From Microcoleus sp036704825 (GTDB taxonomy: Bacteria > Cyanobacteriota > Cyanobacteriia > Cyanobacteriales > Microcoleaceae): a stretch of DNA of 64,000 bases. Below are positions 18,131-28,369 of the stretch, piece by piece (position 1 is the stretch's first letter; each line of letters opens with the position of its first letter). The position numbers and the translations under genes are program-made. The notes beneath the pieces were generated by a model. That model made no database searches and was not told the DNA's origin. It saw only the letters and a list, made by a program, of their open reading frames with translations. Location of the stretch: positions 1 to 64,000 of the forward strand of contig JAUBSN010000028.1 of the NCBI GenBank assembly GCA_036704825.1, given 5' to 3'.

Positions 18131-18473
18131 GGCGGAACCTGGGGCTGTAGCAATTCGGCGCGATTTGAATCGTATATTTGGTTTGAGCAGGGAGAATAGA
18201 TAGTGCGCTCTACCTCACCTGCCAAAGAAAATATCGTACAAAACAGACTATGTAAGGGTTTCAGGCATCCAGCAGGTCGATCGCCGTATCCTGACGGTGC
18301 TCGAAACAATGATATAACTTTATGGCGAAATTGCTGAAACTGGGCGATCGTCCGTTATAGTTCTTCTGGGGTCTGAAGCACTCCGAAGACGGGAAATAAG
18401 TATTGCTACTCAACCGGACTTCGGGCAAATTGTCCAAAGTCCAATAAAGATCACCTCTCAAGATCGTAGTTTT

Positions 18474-21400
18474 ATGCCTAAGTCCACGAAAGAAGATATC
18501 TTGCTGCCTTTGACTGATGCCCAAAAACAACTCTGGATTTTAGCCCAACTAGAGAACGAGAATTCAATTGCCTATAACCAATCAATCAGCGTGCAAATGC
18601 GCGGTTCGCTGAGCTTGTCAGCGATGCAGAGGGCAATACATAAAGTCGCAGATCGCCACGAAGCTTTACGGACCAAGATTTTGCCTTCGGGAGAGCAACA
18701 ACAGGTTTTGCCTGTGCTTAATTTAGAGCTACCCCTACTGGACTTTTCTAATCTAGATAGTAGTGAACGCAACCTGAAAGCGGCTGATTGGTTTGACAAG
18801 GAGAGCCGAAATATTTTTCAAGTGAATGAGACACCACTTTGGCGTATTCAAGTTCTTAAGCTAGAAGAAGAACTCCATTGGCTGGTGTTGAGCGCCCATC
18901 ACATCGGACTGGATTTTCGCTCAATGCTCTTGATTCTCCAAGAGTTAGGAGTTTGGTATTCAGCGGAGTGTCAGGGAGAAACTTGTCAATTACAGGAGCC
19001 AAAGCAATTTCAAGAATATATAAATTGGCAAATAGAGCAAAGCCATACTTGGGAAATGGCAAATTCCCAAGCTTACTGGTTGGAGCAATTGGCTGGGGAA
19101 CTTCCGGTATTAGATTTACCGACAGACTGGAATCGTCCCGGTAATAGAGATTTTCATACAAACACTGAAACTGTAAATCTAGATGAGCAGGTAAGTCAAA
19201 AACTTAAAATATTTAGCCGGGAAAGAAATTGCACTATTTTTGGAACTCTGCTGGCAGTATATTTTGTATTCCTACATCGACTTTCAATGCAGACCGATAT
19301 TATAGTAGGAGTGCCGACAGAGGGACGGTACTTGGAAGGCAGTGAAGAATTGGTTGGCTGCTGTGGAAATTTATTGCCAATAAGAAGTTTTCTGGAGAGC
19401 AAGATCGTATTTTCCGACTATCTCAGGCAGATTGAAAATCTCTTGTCAGAAGCCGAAAAACATAAAAATTATCCCTTTGCCAGATTGAGCGATCGACTGA
19501 ATAATCAAAATGCCACGAGAAACTCGCCTGTGCTGGCAACACTTTTTAGCTTAAATCAGCCAATTGTTGTGCCGCAGATGTGGGGTATGGAAACAATTTT
19601 ATATCCTCAGCCTAGCGATTTTAAGGATTATGACTTGTATTGGAAAATCACTGAAACAGATGGGCAGCTAACATTAAAAGCCAGTTATAGTACGCAGTTG
19701 TTTGCATCTGAAACAATTAAGCGCTGGTTGGGACATTTTCAGACCCTCCTCAAGGCAATATTAGAAAATCCAGAACAGAATATCAGGCAGTTACCCCTAC
19801 TCACCAGTGAAGAATCTCATCAGTTGTTAGTGGAATGGAATAACACTGAAAGTGATTACCCGTTCGATAAATGTATCCATGAATTGTTTGAAGAACAGGT
19901 GCAGCGGACACCGGACAATGTGGCAGTAGAACAGGGTAACAAGCAACTAACTTATTCTCAGTTAAATGACCGGGCCAATCAACTGGCGCGTTACTTGGAA
20001 ACCCTTGGCGCAGGACCAGAAGTCCTGGTGGGAGTCTGTGTAGAACGTTCTTTCGACGCGATCGTGGGGGTGCTAGGAATTATCAAAGCTGGTGGTGCTT
20101 ATGTGCCTCTAGATCCCAGTTATCCTCAAGAACGTTTGGCATATATGTTGAACGATTCTGGGCTGAAGGTTATCCTGACACAGGAAAAATTAGTTGCCTC
20201 GTTACCTGAAAATCAGGCTAAGTCGATCTGTTTGGATAGAGATTGGGAAGTAATTGACAAGTATAGCAAAGAAAATGGGGTAAATAGAGTTAAAGCGAAT
20301 AATCTGGCTTATGTCATCTATACTTCTGGATCTACTGGTAAACCTAAAGGTGTTTTAAATACTCATCTTGGATTGTGCAATTTAGCATTATTTCAGAGCA
20401 AAGGTTTTCATGTTAAATCAGATAGCCGCATTCTCCAGTTTGCTTCTTTGAGCTTTGACGCCTCAGTATCGGAAATTTTTGCGACTCTCATTTCTGGTGC
20501 TGCATTGGTTCTAGGCACATCAGATATATTGTTGGTAGGACAGAATTTGCTGCAGTTGTTGCGCGAACATTCGGTTACTCATGCCACAATCGGGCCGGCG
20601 GCTTTGGCGGTGTTGCCTTCAGACCAATTGCCATCTTTAGAGGTCTTGATTGTAGCTGGAGAGGCGGTATCGAGCGAGGTGGTCAGGAAATGGTCTTCTG
20701 GACGACGTTTGTTTAATGCTTACGGTCCTACGGAAGCGACTGTTTGCGCTACGGTAGCCGAGGTGCGAGATGCTAGCCAGAAGCCGCCGATCGGTCGCCC
20801 CATCGCTAATGCTAAAGTTTACATTCTGGATGATTATCTGCAACCTGTACCCATCGGTGTACCAGGGGAACTTCATATTGGCGGAGTAGGGGTAGCAAGA
20901 GGCTATCTCAACCGGGAGGAGTTAACGAATTCAAAATTTATTGCCAACCCCCAAAAAGATATAGAATGTTCGGTTTTGGGCGATCGCCTCTACAAAACTG
21001 GAGACTTGGCTCGCTATCTTCCTGATGGGAATATAGAGTTTATCGGGAGGATAGACAATCAGGTAAAAATTCGCGGTTATCGGATAGAACTAGGAGAAAT
21101 TGAAGCATTGTTAAGCCGCCACCCCCAAGTGCGGGAAGCGGTGGTAATTCACAGGGAAGACCAACCGGGGGATAAGCGCTTAGTAGCTTATGTGGTTCCA
21201 GAACTTGACAAAGAAGATGTGGTGCGAGAGGACAATGAAACCTCTGTTGAACTCTGGCCTTCTGTGGCGGAATACTACGTTTATGATGAATTGTTGTATT
21301 ACGCCATGACCAACGATTACCGTCGCAATCAGAGCTATCAAGTCGCTATTAACCAGTCGGTCAAAGATAAGGTGGTTGTAGAAGTTGGGACGGGAAAAGA

Positions 21401-22817
21401 TGCGATTTTAGCAAGATTATGTGCGGAGGCTGGGGCAAGAAAAATTTATGCGATCGAGCGAGATGCCAAAACAGCCAAGCTTGCGGAAACTTGCGTTGCC
21501 AATCTGGGGTTATCCGATCGAATCATGATTGTTCATGGAGATGCTACTGAGGTAGTATTACCAGAACTGGCAGACATCTGCGTTTCAGAAATTGTGGGTT
21601 CTATTGGCGGTTCGGAGGGTGCTGCTGTCATCATCAATGATTCTCGGAGGTTACTCAAACCAGATGGGGCAATGATTCCCGAAAGAAGTGTTACCAAGAT
21701 TGCCGCTGTGACACTTCCTGATGAAATTTTGCATAATCCGAAATTTACCAAGGTTTCTGGCCATTACACCGATCGGATATTTGAGCAAGTAGGATATTCC
21801 TTTGATTTGAGAGTCTGTATTAAAAGGTTTCCTAAATCCAATTTGCTGTCTGATATACAAGTATTTGAAGATTTAGACTTCACTAAACCAGTAAGTTTAG
21901 AAGCAGCCCATGAAGTAGAGTTTGAGATCGTGAAGTCTGGAAGATTAGACGGCTTCTTTGTTTGGCTCAACCTGCATACAGTCAAGGGAGAGGAAATTGA
22001 TATTCTGGAACACGAACATTGCTGGCTACCCATTTACTTTCCGGTTTTTGAGCCTGCAATCTCAGTGTCAAAAGGTGATAAAATCCAAGCAATTTGTCAA
22101 AGAACTATTTGCGACAATCAGCTAAATCCAGATTACGCGATCGCAGGGAGATTGCTAAAAACAAATGGGGAAGCGATCGAATTTGAACATCAGTCTTATC
22201 ACTCAAAGAAATTGTTCAAGCAAACTCCATTCTATCAGCGATTATTTGCTGATTTTTCTGGTTCTGTCAATGCCCAAGTTAACAGTGGAAAGCAAGAGGC
22301 GGGACTGGTAAAAAAAATTGGGGAATATTTGAGGAAACATCTTCCCGAATATATGATGCCTTCCGCTTTCGCGATCGTGCCAAGCTTGCCTCTGACACCT
22401 AATGGCAAGGTAGATCGTAAATCACTACCAGCTCCCAACTTAAGTACAAGATCTGATGTGGATTATGTCAAACCAAATTCCGGAATAGAAAAAATTATTG
22501 CTGAGGTTTGGCAAGATGTGCTTGGGATAGAAAAAGTAGGAATCAACGACAATTTTTTTGAATTGGGCGGAAATTCCTTACTTGTGGTGAAGGTTTACAA
22601 TCAATTGCTAGCAAATGCAGATGTTGGGTCACAAAAGCTTTCGATGGTAGAGTTGTTTAAGTATCCAACCATAGCGGCTTTGGCTAAACATTTGAGCGGG
22701 AAAATCAATAATTCTTCTGAGTCAGGTAAAGCTTATGGTGAGGCTCGCAGCGCCGCTCAAGAAGCCAGGTCGCAACAGCGAGACCTCAGACAAAGACATC
22801 GTTCTCAGAAAAAATAG
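18474..22817 (+). CDS. NRPS module C-A(MT)-PCP with interrupted A domain, Tyr-type
   Basis: 1447 aa. The condensation domain (about 8-430) has HHIGLDFRS, in which the Gly of HHxxxDG is Phe. Its LPLTDAQKQLWILAQLE start resembles C domains that often follow PKS modules. The A domain begins near 465; its pocket reads DASTIAAVC, a code known for Tyr. After block A8 (about 857-876) a class I methyltransferase is inserted (about 930-1240; motif I VVEVGTGKD, then YAIERD and SEIVGSIGGSEG), followed by A9/A10 (LPEYMMP near 1290, NGKVDRK near 1310). The insert looks more like PRMT-type enzymes than the usual NRPS N-methyltransferase. The carrier serine is in LGGNS near 1364. There is no thioesterase, and the C-terminus is a charged tail. 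It may install an O- or N-methylated tyrosine. Confidence 0.9.
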   Translation: MPKSTKEDILLPLTDAQKQLWILAQLENENSIAYNQSISVQMRGSLSLSAMQRAIHKVADRHEALRTKILPSGEQQQVLPVLNLELPLLDFSNLDSSERNLKAADWFDKESRNIFQVNETPLWRIQVLKLEEELHWLVLSAHHIGLDFRSMLLILQELGVWYSAECQGETCQLQEPKQFQEYINWQIEQSHTWEMANSQAYWLEQLAGELPVLDLPTDWNRPGNRDFHTNTETVNLDEQVSQKLKIFSRERNCTIFGTLLAVYFVFLHRLSMQTDIIVGVPTEGRYLEGSEELVGCCGNLLPIRSFLESKIVFSDYLRQIENLLSEAEKHKNYPFARLSDRLNNQNATRNSPVLATLFSLNQPIVVPQMWGMETILYPQPSDFKDYDLYWKITETDGQLTLKASYSTQLFASETIKRWLGHFQTLLKAILENPEQNIRQLPLLTSEESHQLLVEWNNTESDYPFDKCIHELFEEQVQRTPDNVAVEQGNKQLTYSQLNDRANQLARYLETLGAGPEVLVGVCVERSFDAIVGVLGIIKAGGAYVPLDPSYPQERLAYMLNDSGLKVILTQEKLVASLPENQAKSICLDRDWEVIDKYSKENGVNRVKANNLAYVIYTSGSTGKPKGVLNTHLGLCNLALFQSKGFHVKSDSRILQFASLSFDASVSEIFATLISGAALVLGTSDILLVGQNLLQLLREHSVTHATIGPAALAVLPSDQLPSLEVLIVAGEAVSSEVVRKWSSGRRLFNAYGPTEATVCATVAEVRDASQKPPIGRPIANAKVYILDDYLQPVPIGVPGELHIGGVGVARGYLNREELTNSKFIANPQKDIECSVLGDRLYKTGDLARYLPDGNIEFIGRIDNQVKIRGYRIELGEIEALLSRHPQVREAVVIHREDQPGDKRLVAYVVPELDKEDVVREDNETSVELWPSVAEYYVYDELLYYAMTNDYRRNQSYQVAINQSVKDKVVVEVGTGKDAILARLCAEAGARKIYAIERDAKTAKLAETCVANLGLSDRIMIVHGDATEVVLPELADICVSEIVGSIGGSEGAAVIINDSRRLLKPDGAMIPERSVTKIAAVTLPDEILHNPKFTKVSGHYTDRIFEQVGYSFDLRVCIKRFPKSNLLSDIQVFEDLDFTKPVSLEAAHEVEFEIVKSGRLDGFFVWLNLHTVKGEEIDILEHEHCWLPIYFPVFEPAISVSKGDKIQAICQRTICDNQLNPDYAIAGRLLKTNGEAIEFEHQSYHSKKLFKQTPFYQRLFADFSGSVNAQVNSGKQEAGLVKKIGEYLRKHLPEYMMPSAFAIVPSLPLTPNGKVDRKSLPAPNLSTRSDVDYVKPNSGIEKIIAEVWQDVLGIEKVGINDNFFELGGNSLLVVKVYNQLLANADVGSQKLSMVELFKYPTIAALAKHLSGKINNSSESGKAYGEARSAAQEARSQQRDLRQRHRSQKK

Positions 22818-22888
22818 GAAGTGAGGAGTATAATTGACATCTATGTTAATGTTTGAGACTATCTCGCTTTTCTTAATTTTCAATAATC

Positions 22889-24481
22889 ATGAGTAGAGAA
22901 CTATTTTATAGCTGTGCGATCGCCCAAATACCCAAAATCTTAACCTTGCTCGATCGCAATCCCCACAGCCCAACTTACGGTTGTGGCGATCGCAACTTTT
23001 GGCACTACAAAATCATTGATTTTCCCAGCGGTATGGCGCAAGAATTTGTTTGGCCCCTAGCTTTGGCTTACGATACCAACGTGCCCGACAACCCGTTTTA
23101 CCGCCAATCAACAATCAGAGAATGGGTAGAGGCTGGTATTCTCTACGCCGCCAAAAGCGCACACCAAGATGGTTCCTGCGATGATTATTTTCCCTACGAA
23201 AGAGCTGGGGGAGCAGCAGCTTTTTCGCTGCTAGCCTGCGTTGAAAGTTACACCCTCATCGGATTGAACAACCCTAAGATTTTAACTTTCTTTGAAAAGC
23301 GAGCTGATTGGCTAGCTCACCACCATGAAAGCGGACGGCTAACCAACCACCAAGCCTTAATTGTACTGTGTTTGGAACTGGTTTCAAAGCTGTTGTCTAC
23401 TGCTAAATGGGATGCAATTAAACAGCAACGCTTAGAAAAAGTATTGTCTTGGCAAAACCCCGAAGGCTGGTTTCAGGAATATGAAGGCTGCGATCCAGGT
23501 TATCACACCTTAACAATTTCCTGTCTGGCAAGGATTTATGAATTGAGACCAACAACAAAGTTAAAAGATGCGATCGCCCTCGCCGTTGACTTAGCCTCAC
23601 ATTTTGTTCATCCCGATGGTTCTTTTGGAGGTGAATATACCAGCCGCAACACCTACAATTTCTTCCCGCACGGTTTCGAGTTGGTCGGGAAATGGATGCC
23701 CAAAGCTTTACACATTAATGACAGTTTTCTCATCGGACTTGCTAATGGTAAAACGCCATGTTACGCTGACGACCACATCATCGGTCATCATACGTGGAAT
23801 TACTTATTAGCTTGGCGAGATTTTGTCCTCGATCGACCCCTACTACCCCCACGACCTACAGGTCGCCTTTGGTTGCAAGAAGCGCAAATTTTGATCGATC
23901 GCCGCCACGACACCGAACTTTATTTAGCACTCAACAAAGGCGGAGTATTCAAACTCTTTCGCGGCGCCGATCTTGTGGCTTCCGATACCCAATTCTCGTT
24001 GCAAGTCAGAAAAGGTAAAACCATTAAAAATGCAGTGGCTCATCTGATAGATTCTTATCAAGTCCATTTGACAGAAGACGAAGTTTCTATTCAAGGACAA
24101 CTCGGTTGGGCTAAACAGAAGCAAATGACAACGATAAATTTATTATTGCTGCGAGTCGTTATGCTTAGTTTTGGGCGTTTCTTTCCTAACTTAATTCGCA
24201 AATTACTGCAAAAAATGTTGATTACAGGTAAGAAAAAAGCCCCCTTCCATTTTGAACGTCAATTGCGCTGGGAAAATGGCAAGTGGCGCGTCATAGACCA
24301 ACTGCAAGCAGAGTCTTGGGAAAATGTCGTTAGTGGAGGTATTGGCTGCGACCAAACCTCAATTTATGTAGTTATGAGCCGAACTTTCCAAATAGGTCAA
24401 ATACAGCCTTGGATTGACCTCACAGAGAAAATCAAACAAATAGCCCCCGGTCAACCGTTAAAATTAGAGCGCAATCTTTAA
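22889..24481 (+). CDS. Conserved protein with alpha/alpha-toroid-like repeats
   Basis: 530 aa, no signal peptide. The first 320 residues are rich in repeated helical segments with aromatic and glycine turns (DGSCDDYFPYERAGGA, NPEGWFQEY, HPDGSFGGEY). These resemble (alpha/alpha)6 toroid enzymes such as heparinase/lyase, glycosidase or terpene-cyclase-like proteins. The second half is beta-rich, as in heparinase II/III-like proteins. I do not recognise the exact family and no catalytic set can be assigned. It follows the Tyr-type NRPS gene by about 70 bp in the same direction and precedes a GT-C-like membrane protein, so a role in sugar modification is possible but unproven. Confidence 0.6.
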   Translation: MSRELFYSCAIAQIPKILTLLDRNPHSPTYGCGDRNFWHYKIIDFPSGMAQEFVWPLALAYDTNVPDNPFYRQSTIREWVEAGILYAAKSAHQDGSCDDYFPYERAGGAAAFSLLACVESYTLIGLNNPKILTFFEKRADWLAHHHESGRLTNHQALIVLCLELVSKLLSTAKWDAIKQQRLEKVLSWQNPEGWFQEYEGCDPGYHTLTISCLARIYELRPTTKLKDAIALAVDLASHFVHPDGSFGGEYTSRNTYNFFPHGFELVGKWMPKALHINDSFLIGLANGKTPCYADDHIIGHHTWNYLLAWRDFVLDRPLLPPRPTGRLWLQEAQILIDRRHDTELYLALNKGGVFKLFRGADLVASDTQFSLQVRKGKTIKNAVAHLIDSYQVHLTEDEVSIQGQLGWAKQKQMTTINLLLLRVVMLSFGRFFPNLIRKLLQKMLITGKKKAPFHFERQLRWENGKWRVIDQLQAESWENVVSGGIGCDQTSIYVVMSRTFQIGQIQPWIDLTEKIKQIAPGQPLKLERNL

Positions 24482-24655
24482 AAAAGATGGAATATTCCGT
24501 TTGAATAGAGAATCCTATTTAGATACGTTGGTCGGGGGCTAAAATTTCCTTGAATTTGAGAGGTTTCGCGCTAAATCTGCTGTTCACCAATCTTTTGATC
24601 GATCATTTTTAGTGCCAGTTGATTTCCATTAACCTAATCAGTTTATCGGTATATT

Positions 24656-26383
24656 ATGAGACTTATTTTTCCTCGGTTCTCAACTTTTAAAACATCTTCT
24701 AAATATCTGAAACAATCTCGGGTAATTTTTCTTATTCTCGCGAGCATCTCAACTTTACTGTTAGTATTCGTGGCTTTGAAGAATCCTCAGAGTCTTTATA
24801 GCGATAGTGCGTGGCAGATGAAGGCGTTGCAACAGTTCTTTGCTGGAAACTCCCCTTCGTTTAATCATGTAGTAAGACCTAGTTATAATGACCTTGCTGT
24901 TAATGAGGCTATATGGATTACTTGGTGGCCTCCAGGAACTAATTTGCTAACCTATCCACTGGTGGCACAGGGAATATCAGTGGGTATGAGTATCCGCATA
25001 ATTGCGATCGCCAGCTTTGTTTTAGGTTCTCTAGGTTGGATCTGTTGGTTTTCTCTGTTCGATCTTCCTATTTGGATAGGGGGAATTGTGGCTGTTACTA
25101 TTCCTAGTCTGCGCTATGGCAATCATGCTTTGTTTCAGTATTCTGCCGAAGTGCTAGTTTATGGTTATGCTCCTTGGTTGCTGTTAGCTACTTATCAACT
25201 TAGTAAAATTTGGAAAAATGAAACTATTTATATCAAAAACTGGGTTAAAATTTTAATCATTTCTCCTGTCGTGGGCTTAATCATCGGCTTGGGCTTTATT
25301 CTAAAATACTCCCTATTATTTATTATATTAGGAGCGTTAATTTATCTAGGATTTCAATGTGCTGCTAATAACTCACTACAGTCAAAAATTAGTAAATTAA
25401 CAGCTTATCTATTAGTCTGCTTATTTTCTGCTATTCCCTTGTTAACTCTCAGCTTAGTTAACCAAAATCTAGGGAAAACAGCAAATCTTGTTACAGCTAC
25501 AGCTAAAATAATTAGCTTAAAATGGCAAACCTTTATCTATTTGATAGCTAATCCTGCACTAGCTATGACCGATGCCGAATTACTTTGGAAAACTTTGCTC
25601 CTTAATTTTGAACCTTCGAGTGATCCAAATTCGCTTTGGATAGGTTTAATCGGCCTTCCCGGAGGGATATTATTGTTATGGTTGATTTTACGTCGTCAGG
25701 AGCGAGCAGTATCAGAAGCCAGCTTATTAGCTAAAATTGTATTTTTTACCAGTATGGCAGCTATATTTGGTATTTGGTCAGTTGGTGCAACTGTTAGTTA
25801 CGAGGCACGTCATGTAACCGCAGCAAGTCTGGCTATTTTACCTGTAGCTTTACAATCAGGATGCGAACTATGGAACAAAATGTCTGATAGCTTTTTAATC
25901 AAAGTTTCTTTGTGTATTGCTGCCATCTTTTATCTTGCTATTCCTCTGGCTTACAGTAGTACGTCTATTTTTGTTAAGGCGCGGGAAACGTCCGTTAATT
26001 ATACGCCAGCTTCCAGCGAAATATATAACCCTTGGTTAGCTTCTCAAGACTTAGCTAGAGTTCGGACAGAATTAGTCAAAGATTTTAACGAACAAACAGA
26101 TATCTGGTATCTACCAGATCCGGTTGCGGCATTAGACTTACCAGGAAGAGCAATCATTACCCATGCTGATTTTTACGGAGGTTTACAAGATACAAATTTA
26201 CATCGGCAAGCTTTTTATACTAGCATCCCTCTGCGCGTTCACGTTCTCTTGCCGCCTAGTTTTGAAGATAACGGTAAAGGTGCGGCGATCAGATCGTCTT
26301 TTCCCCAAGCAGATGAATGGATTTATCGGGAAGTAGAGGAAAGCAATTACGTTGAATGGATATCAACCTTAGAAGTCAAATAA
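24656..26383 (+). CDS. GT-C (ArnT/PMT-like) membrane glycosyltransferase
   Basis: 575 aa with about ten hydrophobic segments and a long soluble C-terminus. After the first membrane helix comes a loop with LYSDSAWQMKALQQF, a plausible acidic motif of GT39/ArnT-like transferases that use polyprenyl-phosphate sugars. A WWPPGTNLL segment follows. Such enzymes transfer a sugar from a lipid carrier on the outer face of the membrane. It converges with a GT2 and a flippase-like gene that would supply the lipid-linked sugar, so the three could form one glycosylation route for a surface polymer or perhaps the peptide product. The acceptor is unknown. Confidence 0.6.
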   Translation: MRLIFPRFSTFKTSSKYLKQSRVIFLILASISTLLLVFVALKNPQSLYSDSAWQMKALQQFFAGNSPSFNHVVRPSYNDLAVNEAIWITWWPPGTNLLTYPLVAQGISVGMSIRIIAIASFVLGSLGWICWFSLFDLPIWIGGIVAVTIPSLRYGNHALFQYSAEVLVYGYAPWLLLATYQLSKIWKNETIYIKNWVKILIISPVVGLIIGLGFILKYSLLFIILGALIYLGFQCAANNSLQSKISKLTAYLLVCLFSAIPLLTLSLVNQNLGKTANLVTATAKIISLKWQTFIYLIANPALAMTDAELLWKTLLLNFEPSSDPNSLWIGLIGLPGGILLLWLILRRQERAVSEASLLAKIVFFTSMAAIFGIWSVGATVSYEARHVTAASLAILPVALQSGCELWNKMSDSFLIKVSLCIAAIFYLAIPLAYSSTSIFVKARETSVNYTPASSEIYNPWLASQDLARVRTELVKDFNEQTDIWYLPDPVAALDLPGRAIITHADFYGGLQDTNLHRQAFYTSIPLRVHVLLPPSFEDNGKGAAIRSSFPQADEWIYREVEESNYVEWISTLEVK

Positions 26384-26402
26384 ATGTTTCATTTTTTTAT
26401 TT

Positions 26403-27395
26403 TTACCCTTGAGATACTTCTTGATAATCTGGAGAGTCTTTTAGCAAAAATTCTCCCAAAAATGGCAAACCGCCCAGGGCAGGTAACAGATATCGCGAGG
26501 TACAAAGTAGTGCTAATGCCGCAGATGTAGGGGCATCGAAATAGGGCTGATAAAAAAAGATCAAAGCCGCGTCGCGAGTTCCAACTCCCGCAAAAGTTAA
26601 AGGCAGTAAACCTGCTAAAATTGCTAGGGGTGAAAGGGCTAGATTTGCTAAAAACGGTGTCCAGGCCCCCAGTGCTAGGATAAATAGCCAAATTTGTAAT
26701 AAATGTAGAAGCCAGATTGAGATAGAAACAATAGTTATCTTAGCTAATTGAGCTTTGTCGCTCCAGAAATAATTTTGCATTTCCAGCCAAGATATCTGCA
26801 AACTTTCTAGTTTAGGAGCAATTTTACTTGGGGCTATTTTAACCGCGTTTTGGAAAAAAATCTCAGCAAATTTTGATGAACTCAGTAATAAAATACCTGC
26901 TAACAGTCCGAAAGCAACGCTGCTAGTCATTAGCCAAAACAACCAATCTTTTGCAGGATAAATTATTAAACCAAATGCACACCAGAGTAGCAATGATAAT
27001 AAATCGCAAGCTTTCTCAAAAACAACTAAAGATAGAGACAGGGAACCATCTAAATGTCCTCGCTGCTTCATAAAATAAGCTTTGGCAATGTCCCCCATTT
27101 TTGAGGGTAATAACATATTTAAGACGCTAGACGCTAGGATTAAGCGATTGGCTTCGCCAAATCCTAAAGTTTGTCCTCTTGGCATTAGTTGTTGTAGCCG
27201 CCAAGAAGTCAACATTGTTAGGGGCACAACCATGCCTAGGCTAACTACCATCCACCCGCCCTGACAATTCTTAAATACCTTGATTAATTCATGCAAGTCT
27301 ATTTTCCAGTAGATGGCTACCAGAATCAATAAACTAACAATTAAAGATATAATTTTTGTTGTTCCTGTCTTCGATATAGATTGTTGATTAGCCAT
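26403..27395 (-). CDS. LPG-synthase-TM/flippase-like membrane protein (UPF0104)
   Basis: 330 aa, multi-pass (about 7-8 segments), with the family pattern of N-terminal LINE-like helices. LILASSVLNMLLPSKMGD is the conserved LLP-x-x-x-GD element of the lysylphosphatidylglycerol-synthase TM / AglD-like family. GVGTRDAALIFFY is the second conserved block (xGxREaal). Members are often neighbours of GT2 and GT-C genes and are thought to move or handle lipid-linked sugars. It begins 29 bp after the GT2 gene with AGGAAAGG upstream, so the two are probably one operon. The stop lies about 20 bp from the convergent GT-C gene. Confidence 0.75.
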   Translation of the reverse strand: MANQQSISKTGTTKIISLIVSLLILVAIYWKIDLHELIKVFKNCQGGWMVVSLGMVVPLTMLTSWRLQQLMPRGQTLGFGEANRLILASSVLNMLLPSKMGDIAKAYFMKQRGHLDGSLSLSLVVFEKACDLLSLLLWCAFGLIIYPAKDWLFWLMTSSVAFGLLAGILLLSSSKFAEIFFQNAVKIAPSKIAPKLESLQISWLEMQNYFWSDKAQLAKITIVSISIWLLHLLQIWLFILALGAWTPFLANLALSPLAILAGLLPLTFAGVGTRDAALIFFYQPYFDAPTSAALALLCTSRYLLPALGGLPFLGEFLLKDSPDYQEVSQG

Positions 27396-27424
27396 TCTTT
27401 ATTAACCTTTCCTTGTGAAATAAT

Positions 27425-28369
27425 TTAACTCGAGCATTTATTCCAACGAGTTTGCCGTTGAATTTCTTCGAGCAGTTTCCGGTTAGCTGCTATTAAGTCG
27501 GCAACGAGACCAAAGATCCACAGTTGAAATCCAATTAGAATCAAGATAGCAGCAAGAATTAAGCTGGGAATGCGGGTTCTTTCGCTCCCCATAAAGAAAT
27601 ATATCAGCCAGCGAATCCCTAAAACAGTACCAATGCTTAAGGGGATATTTCCCAATAAAAAAAAGAAGTATAGGGGCTTGTACAGCGTGAAAATGCGGAG
27701 AATGGTAAAAAACGATCGCACGACATAACTCCAATTGCTTCGCACTAGACGAGATGGCCGTAATGCCGGATTTGTTTGAATCGGTACTGAAGTAATTGCT
27801 ATTCCTTGTTGCCCTGCTTGGATAATTGTCTCAATGGTGTAGGTATAATCATTAAAAACATTGAGTTGCATAACGGCTTTCCTACTGAAAGCACGAAAAC
27901 CGCTAGGGGCATCGGGGATATCGGTATTAGAAGCAATGCGTACTACCCAACTTCCAAGTTTTTGCAGCAGCTTTTTCAAGGGAGAAAATTCAGTATTTGT
28001 CTCAATAGATCTAGCCCCTACTACTATTTCTGCTTCTTCCTGAAGAATAGGCTGAATTAATTTGAGAATGTCAGCGGCACAGTATTGATTGTCTGCATCT
28101 GTATTGACAATAATATCTGCCCCAGCTTGGACAGATGCTTCTAGTCCAGCCATAAAAGCTTTGGCGAGACCTTGGTTTTGGGGGAAGCTGACGATATGAT
28201 CTACTCCGTGGGATTTTGCTACTTCTATTGTGCGATCGCGACTGCCATCATTGATTACCAACCATTCGACGGTATCGACTCCAGATAACTGACGCGGCAG
28301 TTCTTTCAGAGTTATACCTAGTGTTTCTTCTTCGTTGTAGCAGGGAATTTGGATAATCAGTTTTGTCAT
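27425..28369 (-). CDS. GT2 glycosyltransferase, polyprenyl-phosphate sugar synthase-like
   Basis: 314 aa. The N-terminus IIQIPCYNEEETL and VINDGSRDRT are typical GT-A family 2 nucleotide-sugar-binding blocks; NTDADNQY is the DxD-like metal site. Two hydrophobic segments near the C-terminus anchor it to the membrane, as in dolichyl-phosphate-mannose synthase or GtrB-like proteins that charge a polyprenyl phosphate with one sugar. It lies directly upstream of the flippase-like gene. The sugar cannot be read from the sequence. Confidence 0.85.
   Translation of the reverse strand: MTKLIIQIPCYNEEETLGITLKELPRQLSGVDTVEWLVINDGSRDRTIEVAKSHGVDHIVSFPQNQGLAKAFMAGLEASVQAGADIIVNTDADNQYCAADILKLIQPILQEEAEIVVGARSIETNTEFSPLKKLLQKLGSWVVRIASNTDIPDAPSGFRAFSRKAVMQLNVFNDYTYTIETIIQAGQQGIAITSVPIQTNPALRPSRLVRSNWSYVVRSFFTILRIFTLYKPLYFFFLLGNIPLSIGTVLGIRWLIYFFMGSERTRIPSLILAAILILIGFQLWIFGLVADLIAANRKLLEEIQRQTRWNKCSS

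Larger units (their letters stand above)
17575..18473. other. Divergent intergenic region between the two NRPS arms
   Basis: About 900 bp separate the hydroxylase gene (minus) from the Tyr-type NRPS gene (plus), so promoters for both arms should lie here. I could not fix convincing -35/-10 pairs. The centre is occupied by a TnpB remnant and its conserved end sequence. No complete gene is seen. Confidence 0.5.
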
